DNA from: an uncultured Porphyromonas sp.
GTDB lineage: Bacteria; Bacteroidota; Bacteroidia; Bacteroidales; Porphyromonadaceae
DNA: 64,000 bases
Reading direction: 5' to 3'
Assembly (NCBI RefSeq): GCF_902489635.1
Contig: NZ_CABUAN010000002.1
Span: 48,030 to 112,029, forward strand
Part shown: positions 8,487 through 17,138 of the stretch, one piece after another
Position numbering within the stretch: the stretch's first letter is position 1
Layout: each line of letters starts with the position of its first letter
Made by a program: the position numbers and the translations under genes
Notes under the pieces: generated by a model
Databases searched by the model: none
Seen by the model: only the letters and a program-made list of their open reading frames with translations
Told to the model about the DNA's origin: nothing

Positions 8487-11400
8487 ATGAAAATCGTAAA
8501 GTTATCTATCCAACGACCCATCTACGTCACAGTACTCTTCATACTGCTGACCGTGCTGGGGTACTTGAGCTTCAAGAGCTTGAGTGCAGAGCTGATGCCT
8601 AAGTTTACACCGCCTCTGCTCAACGTACAGATCATCTACCCAGGCGCATCGCCTAGCGAAGTGGAGAACTCGCTAACGCAAAAGGCCGAGGAGGTGCTCT
8701 CCAGTATGGAGGGCATTGACCAAATGCAGTCCTACTCTTTCGAGGGTATGTCGATGATTATGGTCTCCTTTGACTTTGGCACCGACATAGACAAAGCTAT
8801 GACCGAGGCGCAAAACCGTCTCGCCGCCAAGCGTGCCGAGCTGCCTCGCGAAGTTTTTGCCCCTCGTATATCTAAGGTATCGGTAGACGAGAAGCCGATC
8901 CTGATTCTCTCCGCCAGAGCCGACATCGGCTCCACAGAGCTCTACGACCTTGTGGACAAGCGCATCGTCCCCGAGCTATCTCACATCAAGGGCATCGCCA
9001 ATGTAGACCTCGTCGGTGGTGTAGAGCGTGAGATACAGATCAACCTTGACAAGGGACGCATGCAGGAGTTTGGCATCACACCGATGATGGTGCAGGGTGC
9101 CATCAGAGCGTCCAACCTAGACTTCCCAACTGGTTACCTGCAGAGCGACGAAACGCAGATGGCCGTACGTCTCTCGGGCAAGATCACCTCTATCGAGGAG
9201 CTACGCCGACTCATCCTGCGCAACGTCTCTGGGACACCTATACGTCTAGAGGATGTCGCTGAGGTGGTAGACGGCGTCAAAGATCCCGTCAAGATGGGAC
9301 GTGTCAATGGTCAGGAGGCGATTCTACTCAACATACTCAAGCAGTCCGATGCCAATGCGCTCCAGGTGAGCGAAGCTGTCGGTAAGCAGATCCAAAGCCT
9401 TGAGGAGCAGTACGCCTCTGAGGGACTCAAAGTGGAGGTAGCGCAAGATACGACCACCTTCACACGCAATGCCATCAGCTCCGTGCTGACCGACCTGCTC
9501 CTAGCGATCCTACTCGTATCGCTCGTGATACTGCTCTTCCTGCACAACGTGCGCAATGCGCTCATCGTGATGGTCGTCGTGCCAGTCTCGCTCATCTCCT
9601 CCTTCATCGGGATGCGCATCTTCGGCTTCACGCTCAATATGATGTCGCTCCTAGCCCTCTCACTGGTCATCGGGGTCCTCGTCGACGATGCCATCGTGGT
9701 CATCGAGAATGTCTACCGCCACATGGAGATGGGCAAGAACCGTGTCCGAGCCACTTGGGATGCGCTCAACGAGATCGGTCTCACCGTCATCTCTGTGACC
9801 CTCGTCCTCGTGGTGGTCTTCCTACCAATCATCTTCACCTCTTCGCTGGTCTCGGACATCTTGCGTCAGTTCTGCGGAGTCATCGTCATCTCCATCCTCT
9901 TCAGCCTACTCGCGGCCCTCACCTTGGTACCTCTGCTCACCTCTAGTCTGGGCAACATACAGCCGCTACGTGACGACCGCCCGCTGGGTCGTATGCTCAC
10001 AGGCTTCGAGCGTGGCATCAGTCGCTTTGCCGATGGCATTTCGTCACTCACACGCTGGGGACTAAGCCATCGCTGGGCTTTGGCAGGCATCGTTGTCGTG
10101 CTGATGGCTGCGGTGCTGGTGCTCTTCCCCTTGGGCTTTATCAACTTTGAGTTTCAGCCCTACATGGACCGCCAGGAGTGTATCATACAGCTCGAGATGC
10201 CCAAAGACATCTCTATGGCTGAGTCTAACCAGCTCGTGCGCAAAGCTGAGACGTGGCTTATGCAGCGACCCGAGGTGGAGAAAGTGGTGACCATGGTCGG
10301 ACTAACGAGTGACAACAGTCAGAGCAATAAAGGCACCCCTTACCTCGCTGAGCTAGATGTCAAGCTGCGGAAGATGCCCGAAGGTACCGAGTCCTACGTG
10401 GCTCGTATCCGCAAACCTCTGACCGACTACCTCGTTGATGCGCGTATCAACGTCTATAGTGTGAGCATGACCGGGACCGTCTCCAAGGCGGCTGTCGAGT
10501 ACATCATCTCAGGGGCGGACAAGGACTCCGTGGCTCGCTATGCGGACAAGGCTTTGACGCTCCTCAGCTCCATCCCCGGAGTCATACAGCCTACTCTTTC
10601 GGTCGAAAACGCTACCCCCGAGATCCTCGTGCGGGTGGATCGTGATAAGATGTCCAATCTAGGGCTAACGCTAGACAACGTGGGGGGTATGATGCAGACC
10701 CTCTTCCAGGGCAATGACCAGCTCCGCTACACGCAGGGGGACTACGAGTATGCGATAAATATACGTGCCGACAAGGCCTCTCGTCGCTCCATCGAAGATG
10801 TAGCAAGTCTCACCGTCGCCAATCCACAAGGCGACCTGATACAGCTGTCGCAGTTTGCCGATGTGACGCTCGGCATCGGACCTAGCCGCTTGGAGCGCTT
10901 CAACCGCAACAGCTCGGTGACTCTGCGTGCACAAGCCTACGGCGTGCCAGCAGGCGCTATCGCCAAGCAGTTTATGAGCCAGCTCAGCGAGGAGCAGATG
11001 CCCCAAGGCGTACAGATACAGACCGCAGGAGATATGAAGAAGATGGCCGACTCGATGAGCGTCCTCACCACCGCTATACTGCTCTCCCTACTCTTCATCT
11101 ACCTAGCCCTCGTCCTACTGTACAACAACTGGACAGACCCGCTCGTCGTCATGATCGCTATCCCGCTATCTATCGTGGGGGCGCTCCTAGCCTTGGCTAT
11201 GAGCAATACTGCTATGAGCATCTACGCTATGCTCGGCATGGTGATGCTGATCGGTCTCGTTGCCAAGAATGCGATCCTACTGGTGGACTTTGCCAACGAA
11301 GCTCGTGGCGAAGGCTTGCCCGTGGACGAAGCACTCATTCAAGCGGTCAAGCTACGTACCCGTCCGATCCTTATGACGGCACTATCGACCATCATCGGTA

Positions 11401-11594
11401 TGCTCCCCGTAGCACTCTCACGTGGCTCGGGTGCCGAGCTACGTACCGGTATGGCGTGGGTCATCATCGGCGGTATGGCGCTCTCCACGTTGCTGACGCT
11501 GATTGTCGTTCCCGCCCTCTACAAAGCTTTCCACGCTAAGCAGCGCACCAGCAGCAAGCCAAAGGTCGATATAGAGGCACTGATGCAGGAGTAA
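8487..11594 (+). CDS. RND-family multidrug efflux transporter
   Basis: A 1035-residue inner membrane proton-driven pump with the typical two-fold repeat: 12 predicted membrane helices and two large periplasmic loops. TM4 carries the proton-relay pair in VLVDDAIVVIEN (about residue 398), and the TM10 counterpart is LIGLVAKNAILLVDF (about residue 920). The start was taken at the ATG giving MKIVKLSIQRPIYVT, the normal start of this family; an earlier ATG at 8430 lies inside the adaptor gene. The exact substrate class (drugs, dyes, bile acids) is not evident. A strong terminator follows at 11637. Confidence 0.94.
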   Translation: MKIVKLSIQRPIYVTVLFILLTVLGYLSFKSLSAELMPKFTPPLLNVQIIYPGASPSEVENSLTQKAEEVLSSMEGIDQMQSYSFEGMSMIMVSFDFGTDIDKAMTEAQNRLAAKRAELPREVFAPRISKVSVDEKPILILSARADIGSTELYDLVDKRIVPELSHIKGIANVDLVGGVEREIQINLDKGRMQEFGITPMMVQGAIRASNLDFPTGYLQSDETQMAVRLSGKITSIEELRRLILRNVSGTPIRLEDVAEVVDGVKDPVKMGRVNGQEAILLNILKQSDANALQVSEAVGKQIQSLEEQYASEGLKVEVAQDTTTFTRNAISSVLTDLLLAILLVSLVILLFLHNVRNALIVMVVVPVSLISSFIGMRIFGFTLNMMSLLALSLVIGVLVDDAIVVIENVYRHMEMGKNRVRATWDALNEIGLTVISVTLVLVVVFLPIIFTSSLVSDILRQFCGVIVISILFSLLAALTLVPLLTSSLGNIQPLRDDRPLGRMLTGFERGISRFADGISSLTRWGLSHRWALAGIVVVLMAAVLVLFPLGFINFEFQPYMDRQECIIQLEMPKDISMAESNQLVRKAETWLMQRPEVEKVVTMVGLTSDNSQSNKGTPYLAELDVKLRKMPEGTESYVARIRKPLTDYLVDARINVYSVSMTGTVSKAAVEYIISGADKDSVARYADKALTLLSSIPGVIQPTLSVENATPEILVRVDRDKMSNLGLTLDNVGGMMQTLFQGNDQLRYTQGDYEYAINIRADKASRRSIEDVASLTVANPQGDLIQLSQFADVTLGIGPSRLERFNRNSSVTLRAQAYGVPAGAIAKQFMSQLSEEQMPQGVQIQTAGDMKKMADSMSVLTTAILLSLLFIYLALVLLYNNWTDPLVVMIAIPLSIVGALLALAMSNTAMSIYAMLGMVMLIGLVAKNAILLVDFANEARGEGLPVDEALIQAVKLRTRPILMTALSTIIGMLPVALSRGSGAELRTGMAWVIIGGMALSTLLTLIVVPALYKAFHAKQRTSSKPKVDIEALMQE

Positions 11595-11636
11595 CCCGCA
11601 CGGGGTAGCAACCCGCATCGACTTAGTTCGTTTCTC

Positions 11637-11678
11637 GTCACGCCTAGGAGCAACCGCACTCCTAGGCGTGACTTTTTT
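11637..11678 (+). terminator. Intrinsic terminator of the efflux operon
   Basis: A perfect 14-bp stem, GTCACGCCTAGGAG with CTCCTAGGCGTGAC, has an 8-base loop and is followed directly by six T residues. It ends the tetR-tolC-MFP-RND unit 42 bases after the last stop. Confidence 0.93.
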
Positions 11679-11702
11679 ATGTTCTTCTCGTCAAGAGGAG
11701 AG

Positions 11703-11832
11703 TTTTCCTACCTTGGAAATTTTTGTTTCCTACCTTGGAATCGAAAAGTTCCTCCGTTGGAACTAAAAAGTTCCTCCGCTGGAACTAAAGAGTTCCTCCC
11801 TTGGAACTTTTTAGTTCCAAAAGGGGAACAAC
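11703..11832. repeat. 22-bp periodic dyad array 3 (GTTCC/GGAAC type)
   Basis: Six dyads are centred at 11711.5, 11733.5, 11755.5, 11777.5, 11799.5 and 11821.5, exactly 22 bp apart. The arms are TTCC/GGAA in the first two units and GTTCC/GGAAC in the rest, around six-base centres such as TCCGTT or TCCGCT. The sequence differs from the CCACGTGG arrays, but the period and symmetry are the same. It lies between the efflux terminator and the thiamin operon promoter. A 78-codon plus-strand frame across it is considered spurious. Confidence 0.85.
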
Positions 11833-12007
11833 TTTTGGAACTCGCATATATAACAAAATCAGCACGATACGAAGAACACAGACGACGTCTGCGCTCTATG
11901 GATACTCCTAGATAAGAGTTAGCGAGGGGAGGGCATTGTTGCAAGAGAAGACCAACAACCACTCGGCGTGTAACGGCCTCCGCCGAATCGAGGAGCTGCA
12001 GGAGGGT

Positions 12008-12039
12008 TGGCTACTCTGATATTTTTTCACTACCTTTGT
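12008..12039 (+). promoter_or_regulatory. Promoter of the thiamin operon
   Basis: The -7 box TACCTTTG is at 12032-12039, and TTGG at 12008-12011 is a plausible -33 element at about 20 bases spacing. Transcription would begin near 12046, just ahead of the riboswitch. Confidence 0.65.
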
Positions 12040-12045
12040 GGGTGA

Positions 12046-12135
12046 CTCTTAGGGGTGCCATAGTGCGACTGCATGGTGGCTGAGATGAGACCCTCGACCT
12101 GATCCAGATAATACTGGCGTAGGCAAAGAGAACCA
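12046..12135 (+). promoter_or_regulatory. TPP riboswitch (THI element)
   Basis: The conserved THI-box segments are all present in order: TTAGGGGTGCC, GGCTGAGATGAGACCCTC, GACCTGATCCAGATAATAC and TGGCGTAGG. The RNA binds thiamin pyrophosphate and should switch off the operon when it is plentiful. The aptamer lies between the promoter and a terminator-like hairpin at 12213-12260, which suggests control by premature termination. Confidence 0.95.
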
Positions 12136-12212
12136 CTACACGCTGACCGTGCAGACTCTCATACTGGGACACCCTACTTGTCAAGCCTCGTTGGCCTTGG
12201 CAGTACACACTA

Positions 12213-12260
12213 AGAGTTTTACATACCAGACTGATGAAGGTATGTAGGCTCTTTTTCTTT
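12213..12260 (+). terminator. Regulatory terminator downstream of the TPP aptamer
   Basis: A stem built on ACATACC (12221-12227) and GGTATGT (12239-12245) is extended by AGAG/CTCT pairing and followed by the U-rich run CTCTTTTTCTTTTT. It lies just ahead of the thiS start, as expected for the expression platform of the riboswitch. Confidence 0.7.
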
Positions 12261-12271
12261 TTATATGGCTT

Positions 12272-12472
12272 ATGCAAGTAACGATCAATAAGACTCCCCA
12301 CGACCTGCCTGCAGGTACCTCGCTACTAGAGGCGGTATCGCCTGTCGTCGCTACGCTCGACCACACGGCGCTAGCGGTCAACCATCGTGTCATACCACGT
12401 GACGCCTGGCCTACGCACCAGCTCTGCGAGGGTGATGCTGTCACGATCATTACCGCAGCAATGGGTGGCTAA
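12272..12472 (+). CDS. thiS: ThiS sulfur carrier protein
   Basis: This 66-residue ubiquitin-like protein begins MQVTINKTPHDLPAGTSLLE and ends in the diagnostic Gly-Gly (ITAAMGG). The C-terminal glycine is adenylated by ThiF and converted to a thiocarboxylate that donates sulfur to the thiazole ring made by ThiG. It is the first gene after the TPP riboswitch and its terminator hairpin, and thiC follows after 41 bases. Confidence 0.95.
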   Translation: MQVTINKTPHDLPAGTSLLEAVSPVVATLDHTALAVNHRVIPRDAWPTHQLCEGDAVTIITAAMGG

Positions 12473-12513
12473 AACACTCCTCTTCTTCCAAACACACTTA
12501 ATCTCTTTACTCT

Positions 12514-14286
12514 ATGAAGCAAAAAGATCAAACGGACAATCTAAACATCTCTCAGGGTCCACTCCCTGGCTCTACTAAGATATATGTCACGGGCTCTCGC
12601 CCCGACATTCGCGTGCCGATGCGTCGCATCGCACTCTCTGATACCATCGACGAGGAGGGTGTACGGCACAACAACGGCTCGGTCGTGGTCTACGACACCT
12701 CGGGTCCCTACACCGATCCCGACTATCATGTCGATTCGCACCAAGGGCTACCTAAGATACGCCAGCAGTGGATCGAGGAGCGTGGCGACACGACGAGACT
12801 GAAAGAGCAGAGCTCGGAGTATGGTCGCAAGCGGAGACAAGACGCTTCGCTAGATCATCTGCGCTTTGCCCATCTCAACGACCAGCCGCTCGTAGGCACC
12901 GAGGAGCATCCTGTCACGCAGCTATACTATGCGCGTCAGGGGATCATCACCCCCGAGATGGAGTATGTCGCTATCCGTGAGAATCAGCTCATGGACGAGA
13001 TCCGAGAGCAGTACCCGCAGCATCTAGGCGAGAGCTTTGGGGCTAATATCCCGGAGCGCATCACCCCTGAGTTCGTCCGCGATGAGATCGCTGCTGGACG
13101 AGCTATCCTTCCCAACAATATCAACCACCCCGAGAGCGAGCCGATGATCATCGGACGCAACTTCCTCGTCAAGATCAATGCCAACATTGGTAACTCGCCC
13201 ATCACCTCCTCTATCCAGGAGGAAGTTGAGAAAGCGGTCTGGGCTATCCGCTGGGGAGCTGACACCATTATGGACCTCTCTACGGGACGCAACATCCACG
13301 AGACGAGAGAGTGGATCATTCGCAACTCGCCAGTACCCGTAGGCACCGTGCCTCTATACCAAGCTTTGGAAAAGGTCAAGGGACAGGCCGACAAGCTCAC
13401 CTGGGAGCTTTACCGCGACACGCTCATCGAGCAGGCGGAGCAGGGTGTCGACTACTTCACCATCCACGCCGGCTTACGCTGGCAGTTCGTTCCGCTGACG
13501 ATGAAGCGCCTCACGGGCATCGTCTCTCGTGGCGGTGCCATCATGGCGAACTGGTGTACGACGCACAAGCGTGAGAGCTTCCTCTACGAGCACTTTGACG
13601 AGATCTGTCAGATCTGCGCTCGCTACGACGTAGGTATCAGTATCGGTGACGGCTTGCGTCCTGGCTCTATCGCCGATGCCAACGATGAGGCGCAGTTTGC
13701 CGAGCTACGTACGCTGGGCGAGCTTTCTCGCATTGCGGACAAGCATTGCGTTCAGGTTCTCATCGAGGGGCCTGGTCACGTGCCTATGCAGCGCATCAAG
13801 GAGAATATGGACTTGCAGCTAGACCTTTGCAACGAAGCACCTTTCTACACGCTCGGGCCGTTGGTCACCGACATTGCCCCAGGCTATGACCACATAACTA
13901 GTGCCATAGGTGGTGCTATGATTGCGTGGCGCGGCACAGCGATGCTCTGCTACGTGACCCGCAAGGAGCACCTAGGTCTGCCCAACAAGGACGATGTCAA
14001 GGAGGGTGTCGTCACCTTCAAGCTGGCAGCCCATGCGGCTGACCTTGCCAAGGGACACCCAGGCGCTTACTACCGCGACTACGCTATGAGCAAGGCACGC
14101 TATGAGTTCCGCTGGAAGGATCAGTTCCACCTAGCACTCGACAGCGAGACCGCACTCCAGTATCACGACGAGACGCTACCCGCTGAGGGGCACAAAGAGG
14201 CACACTTCTGCTCGATGTGTGGCGAGCACTTCTGCTCGATGCGTGCTAGTCGTCAGCTGCAGAAGCGCATAGAGGACGACAAGTAA
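12514..14286 (+). CDS. thiC: Phosphomethylpyrimidine synthase ThiC
   Basis: A 590-residue radical SAM enzyme that rearranges aminoimidazole ribotide into hydroxymethylpyrimidine phosphate. The family's unusual C-terminal cluster motif CX2CX4C is present as Cys566, Cys569 and Cys574 (CSMCGEHFC). Typical core segments such as NANIGNSPITSSIQEEVEKA and EGPGHVPMQRIKENM are intact, and the length is normal. It is the second gene of the TPP-controlled operon, with 22 bases to the next gene. Confidence 0.96.
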   Translation: MKQKDQTDNLNISQGPLPGSTKIYVTGSRPDIRVPMRRIALSDTIDEEGVRHNNGSVVVYDTSGPYTDPDYHVDSHQGLPKIRQQWIEERGDTTRLKEQSSEYGRKRRQDASLDHLRFAHLNDQPLVGTEEHPVTQLYYARQGIITPEMEYVAIRENQLMDEIREQYPQHLGESFGANIPERITPEFVRDEIAAGRAILPNNINHPESEPMIIGRNFLVKINANIGNSPITSSIQEEVEKAVWAIRWGADTIMDLSTGRNIHETREWIIRNSPVPVGTVPLYQALEKVKGQADKLTWELYRDTLIEQAEQGVDYFTIHAGLRWQFVPLTMKRLTGIVSRGGAIMANWCTTHKRESFLYEHFDEICQICARYDVGISIGDGLRPGSIADANDEAQFAELRTLGELSRIADKHCVQVLIEGPGHVPMQRIKENMDLQLDLCNEAPFYTLGPLVTDIAPGYDHITSAIGGAMIAWRGTAMLCYVTRKEHLGLPNKDDVKEGVVTFKLAAHAADLAKGHPGAYYRDYAMSKARYEFRWKDQFHLALDSETALQYHDETLPAEGHKEAHFCSMCGEHFCSMRASRQLQKRIEDDK

Positions 14287-14308
14287 TCAGCAAACCGCCC
14301 GACGCCCC

Positions 14309-16330
14309 ATGATCGTCATCACGCCGCCCGAACGTCAGTATGTAGAAGATGTAGCCCGCGACATCGTTGATGTCGTAAGAAGTTGCATCTGTAAGGTACA
14401 CCTGCGCATGCCGGGAGCCTCTGAGGCTGACTTTAGGCAGGTCTTAGACAATCTAGAGCCCGCCTATCACCCGTATGTCGTGCTGTGTGATCACTATGCG
14501 CTACTGGCGGAGTATGACGTGGCGGGCGTCTACCTACCCTATCGTCGTGTGGCGGAGTGGAGGGATATACCTCTCGCTCCTCACCAGACGATAGCGGTCG
14601 GTGCGCATTCACTTCAAGAGCTACAGGAGCTGCCCTTCACACCAGACTACGCCTTGCTCAGTCCGCTCTTTGACAGCATTAGCAAGGAGGGCTATCAGGG
14701 CAACCCCGCCTTACTCTCTTGTCGGGAGGAATTGCTCAAGCTCCCTTACCCTGTCTACGCTCTCGGGGGCATCACCCCCGAGCGACAAGAGACCGTCGCA
14801 AAGGCGGGCTACGCTGGAGTCGCGGTGCTGGGAGACATCTGGTCGCAACCGCAGGAACAACGACAAGAGCGTCTAGATCAGTACGAAACGCCCGCCATCC
14901 TAACCGTTGCGGGTCACGACCCCACATCGGGAGCTGGCATCAGCATAGACACCCGCATCGCAAATGATCTGAGCGTGCAGTGCTACAGCGTTATCTCTAC
15001 GCTCACAGCACAGAGCCTGCACCGCTTCGTCTCCGCTACCGCTACGCCGTCCTACCAACTTCAGGAGTCGCTGACGACGCTCCTCACCGACCACCCAGTC
15101 ACCGTGGCTAAGCTCGGTATGGTGCAGGACTTACAGCAGGCGGTGCAGATTGTTGCGCAGATGAAGGCGCTGGGCGTCAAGCGAATCATTTGGGACCCTA
15201 TCCTCCAGCCCACAGCCGCCGAGGAGACGCAGTCCCGCCTTTGGACAGAGGAGCAGGACCAGCTCGCCACCCTATTGAATGAAGTGAGCCTCGTCACACC
15301 CAATAAGCCTGAGGCTCAGGCACTCTTTGGCACAGACGATCCCGCAGAGCTCCAGCGCATCGCTCAGGAGCACGGCGTGGCTATCCTCCTCAAGGGTGGG
15401 CACGATACCACTTCGCCACATCTTGTGGTCAGCCATCTGATCACCCGTGATGGCATCCACCCCTACTACACGCATCGCTACGACAAGTCGATCCACGGCA
15501 CTGGCTGTATGCTCTCCGCAGCAATCGCCAGCTACTGGGCCATGGAGTACAGCCTCGTAAGCTCTGTGCAGCGGGCTTGCCACTACCTCGCCGCTATCTT
15601 TTCGGGGCAACCAGACCGTTCCGGGCGACAGCTACTTTACCCCAAGTTTCTTTCAGGGAATTGGAAGAAGCAGCATCTGTACTTTGACTTTGATCTACAG
15701 TATGTGACCAACGAGTCAGATCCCGACACATTATATAATAAGGTATCCCAATACCTCGAGGCGGGCGGGCGCTGGGTGCAGCTACGACTCAAGGAGGCGA
15801 CCACCGAAGAGCGCATCGAGATGGGGTTGCGCCTCCGCACACTGACCGATCGCTACCATGCCTGCTTGCTCATCGACGACGACATCATTGCTACCATCGC
15901 TGTGGACGCTGACGGGGTGCATCTCGGCAAGCGCGACTGCCCTCCGCAAGAGGCGCGACGCATCCTAGGCGACGAGTACATCATCGGCTATACGGTCAAT
16001 AGCCTTGACGACCTACCGCCTGCCTTGGCGGCCGACATTGACTACATCGGCGTGGGACCCTATCGAGACACACAGACCAAAGCGCTACTCGCTCCTATCT
16101 TGGGCTTAGAGGGGATCTCGCAGATCGCTCAGCAAGTCAAAGAGACGAACCGACATTTCTTCGTTCCTCACATTGTAGCTATCGGAGGCATACAGCCAGA
16201 AGATGCTGATACACTCTTTAGCAACAAACGCATTGACGGCATCGCCGTGAGCGGTGCCATCGAGCACGCCACCGATATGGTCTATACCGTATCGCAGTTA
16301 CTGCGTGACACATCAAGCTTTCCTAACTAG
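14309..16330 (+). CDS. ThiE/TenI-like - ThiD - ThiE fusion
   Basis: This 673-residue protein has three parts. Residues 1 to about 190 are a ThiE/TenI-type barrel with altered motifs (GVYLPYRR for the usual GVHLG, LLSPLFDSISK, YALGGITPE), closer to the thiazole tautomerase TenI than to ThiE. Residues about 194-435 are ThiD, the hydroxymethylpyrimidine (phosphate) kinase (LTVAGHDPTSGAGISIDTR, and HGTGCMLSAAIA near the end). Residues about 454-673 are a ThiE thiamin phosphate synthase with intact motifs (VQLRLK, GVHLGKRD, DYIGVGPYRDTQTK, VAIGGI). One chain could thus carry out thiazole tautomerisation, pyrimidine phosphorylation and joining of the two halves. The TenI assignment of the first part is an inference. 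Confidence 0.9.
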   Translation: MIVITPPERQYVEDVARDIVDVVRSCICKVHLRMPGASEADFRQVLDNLEPAYHPYVVLCDHYALLAEYDVAGVYLPYRRVAEWRDIPLAPHQTIAVGAHSLQELQELPFTPDYALLSPLFDSISKEGYQGNPALLSCREELLKLPYPVYALGGITPERQETVAKAGYAGVAVLGDIWSQPQEQRQERLDQYETPAILTVAGHDPTSGAGISIDTRIANDLSVQCYSVISTLTAQSLHRFVSATATPSYQLQESLTTLLTDHPVTVAKLGMVQDLQQAVQIVAQMKALGVKRIIWDPILQPTAAEETQSRLWTEEQDQLATLLNEVSLVTPNKPEAQALFGTDDPAELQRIAQEHGVAILLKGGHDTTSPHLVVSHLITRDGIHPYYTHRYDKSIHGTGCMLSAAIASYWAMEYSLVSSVQRACHYLAAIFSGQPDRSGRQLLYPKFLSGNWKKQHLYFDFDLQYVTNESDPDTLYNKVSQYLEAGGRWVQLRLKEATTEERIEMGLRLRTLTDRYHACLLIDDDIIATIAVDADGVHLGKRDCPPQEARRILGDEYIIGYTVNSLDDLPPALAADIDYIGVGPYRDTQTKALLAPILGLEGISQIAQQVKETNRHFFVPHIVAIGGIQPEDADTLFSNKRIDGIAVSGAIEHATDMVYTVSQLLRDTSSFPN

Positions 16331-16355
16331 ACATACATTCTAATCTACTATACAC

Positions 16356-17138
16356 ATGCAGACTAAGTCATTGAAAATCGGAGATCACGACTTTACCTCG
16401 CGCCTCTTCATCGGAACTGGCAAATTTGCCAACAATCAACTAATGTCAGACGCACTAGACGCTTCTGGCAGCGAGCTTATCACCGTCGCGCTTCGCCGAG
16501 TAGAGACCTCTGCAGGCCTCCACGATACACTCATTGAGAGCATCACACGCCCCAATGTCATCATCCTACCCAACACCTCTGGCGCACGCAATGCCGACGA
16601 GGCGGTCTACGCCGCGCAGCTAGCCCGTGAGGCGCTACAGACCAACTGGATCAAACTAGAGGTACACCCCGACCCCAAGTACCTTCTCCCCGACGCTATG
16701 GAGACGCTCCGCGCCACCGAGCAGCTCGTCAAGGAGGGCTTCATCGTCATGCCATACATACAGGCAGATCCTGTACTCTGTAAGCGACTCGAGGAGGTCG
16801 GTGCGCCTTGCGTCATGCCCCTCGGAGCTCCGATCGGTAGCAATATGGGACTCACCACGAGAGACATGCTACGTATCATCATCGCCGAGAGCACTGTCCC
16901 CGTAGTTGTAGACGCCGGTATCGGTCGCCCCTCACACGCGGCCGAGGCTATGGAGCTAGGTGCCGATGCGGTACTCGTTAATACTGCTATCTCCACCGCT
17001 GCCGACCCAGTAGCTATGTCCATTGCCTTTAGAAAAGCTGTCGAAGCTGGTCGCTCAGCTTACGAGATGGGTCTGCACCAGCCCGCCACCGATATGACCG
17101 CCACCGCCACTTCACCACTCCAAGGATTCTTTGACTAA
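16356..17138 (+). CDS. thiG: Thiazole synthase ThiG
   Basis: This 260-residue TIM-barrel protein forms the thiazole phosphate from deoxyxylulose phosphate, dehydroglycine and ThiS thiocarboxylate. Recognisable segments are SRLFIGTGKF, the Schiff-base lysine region NWIKLEVHPDPKYLLPD, PLGAPIGSNMGL, VVVDAGIGRPSHAAEAMELG and DAVLVNTAI. The stop codon overlaps the thiH start as TAATG, suggesting translational coupling. Confidence 0.96.
   Translation: MQTKSLKIGDHDFTSRLFIGTGKFANNQLMSDALDASGSELITVALRRVETSAGLHDTLIESITRPNVIILPNTSGARNADEAVYAAQLAREALQTNWIKLEVHPDPKYLLPDAMETLRATEQLVKEGFIVMPYIQADPVLCKRLEEVGAPCVMPLGAPIGSNMGLTTRDMLRIIIAESTVPVVVDAGIGRPSHAAEAMELGADAVLVNTAISTAADPVAMSIAFRKAVEAGRSAYEMGLHQPATDMTATATSPLQGFFD

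Noticed and set aside
11708..11962. Minus-strand frame over dyad array 3.
   Set aside because: It is made largely of repeat sequence and lies between a terminator and a promoter for plus-strand genes.
12984..13400. Minus-strand frame inside thiC.
   Set aside because: It is Ser/Arg-rich shadow sequence of a strongly conserved gene.
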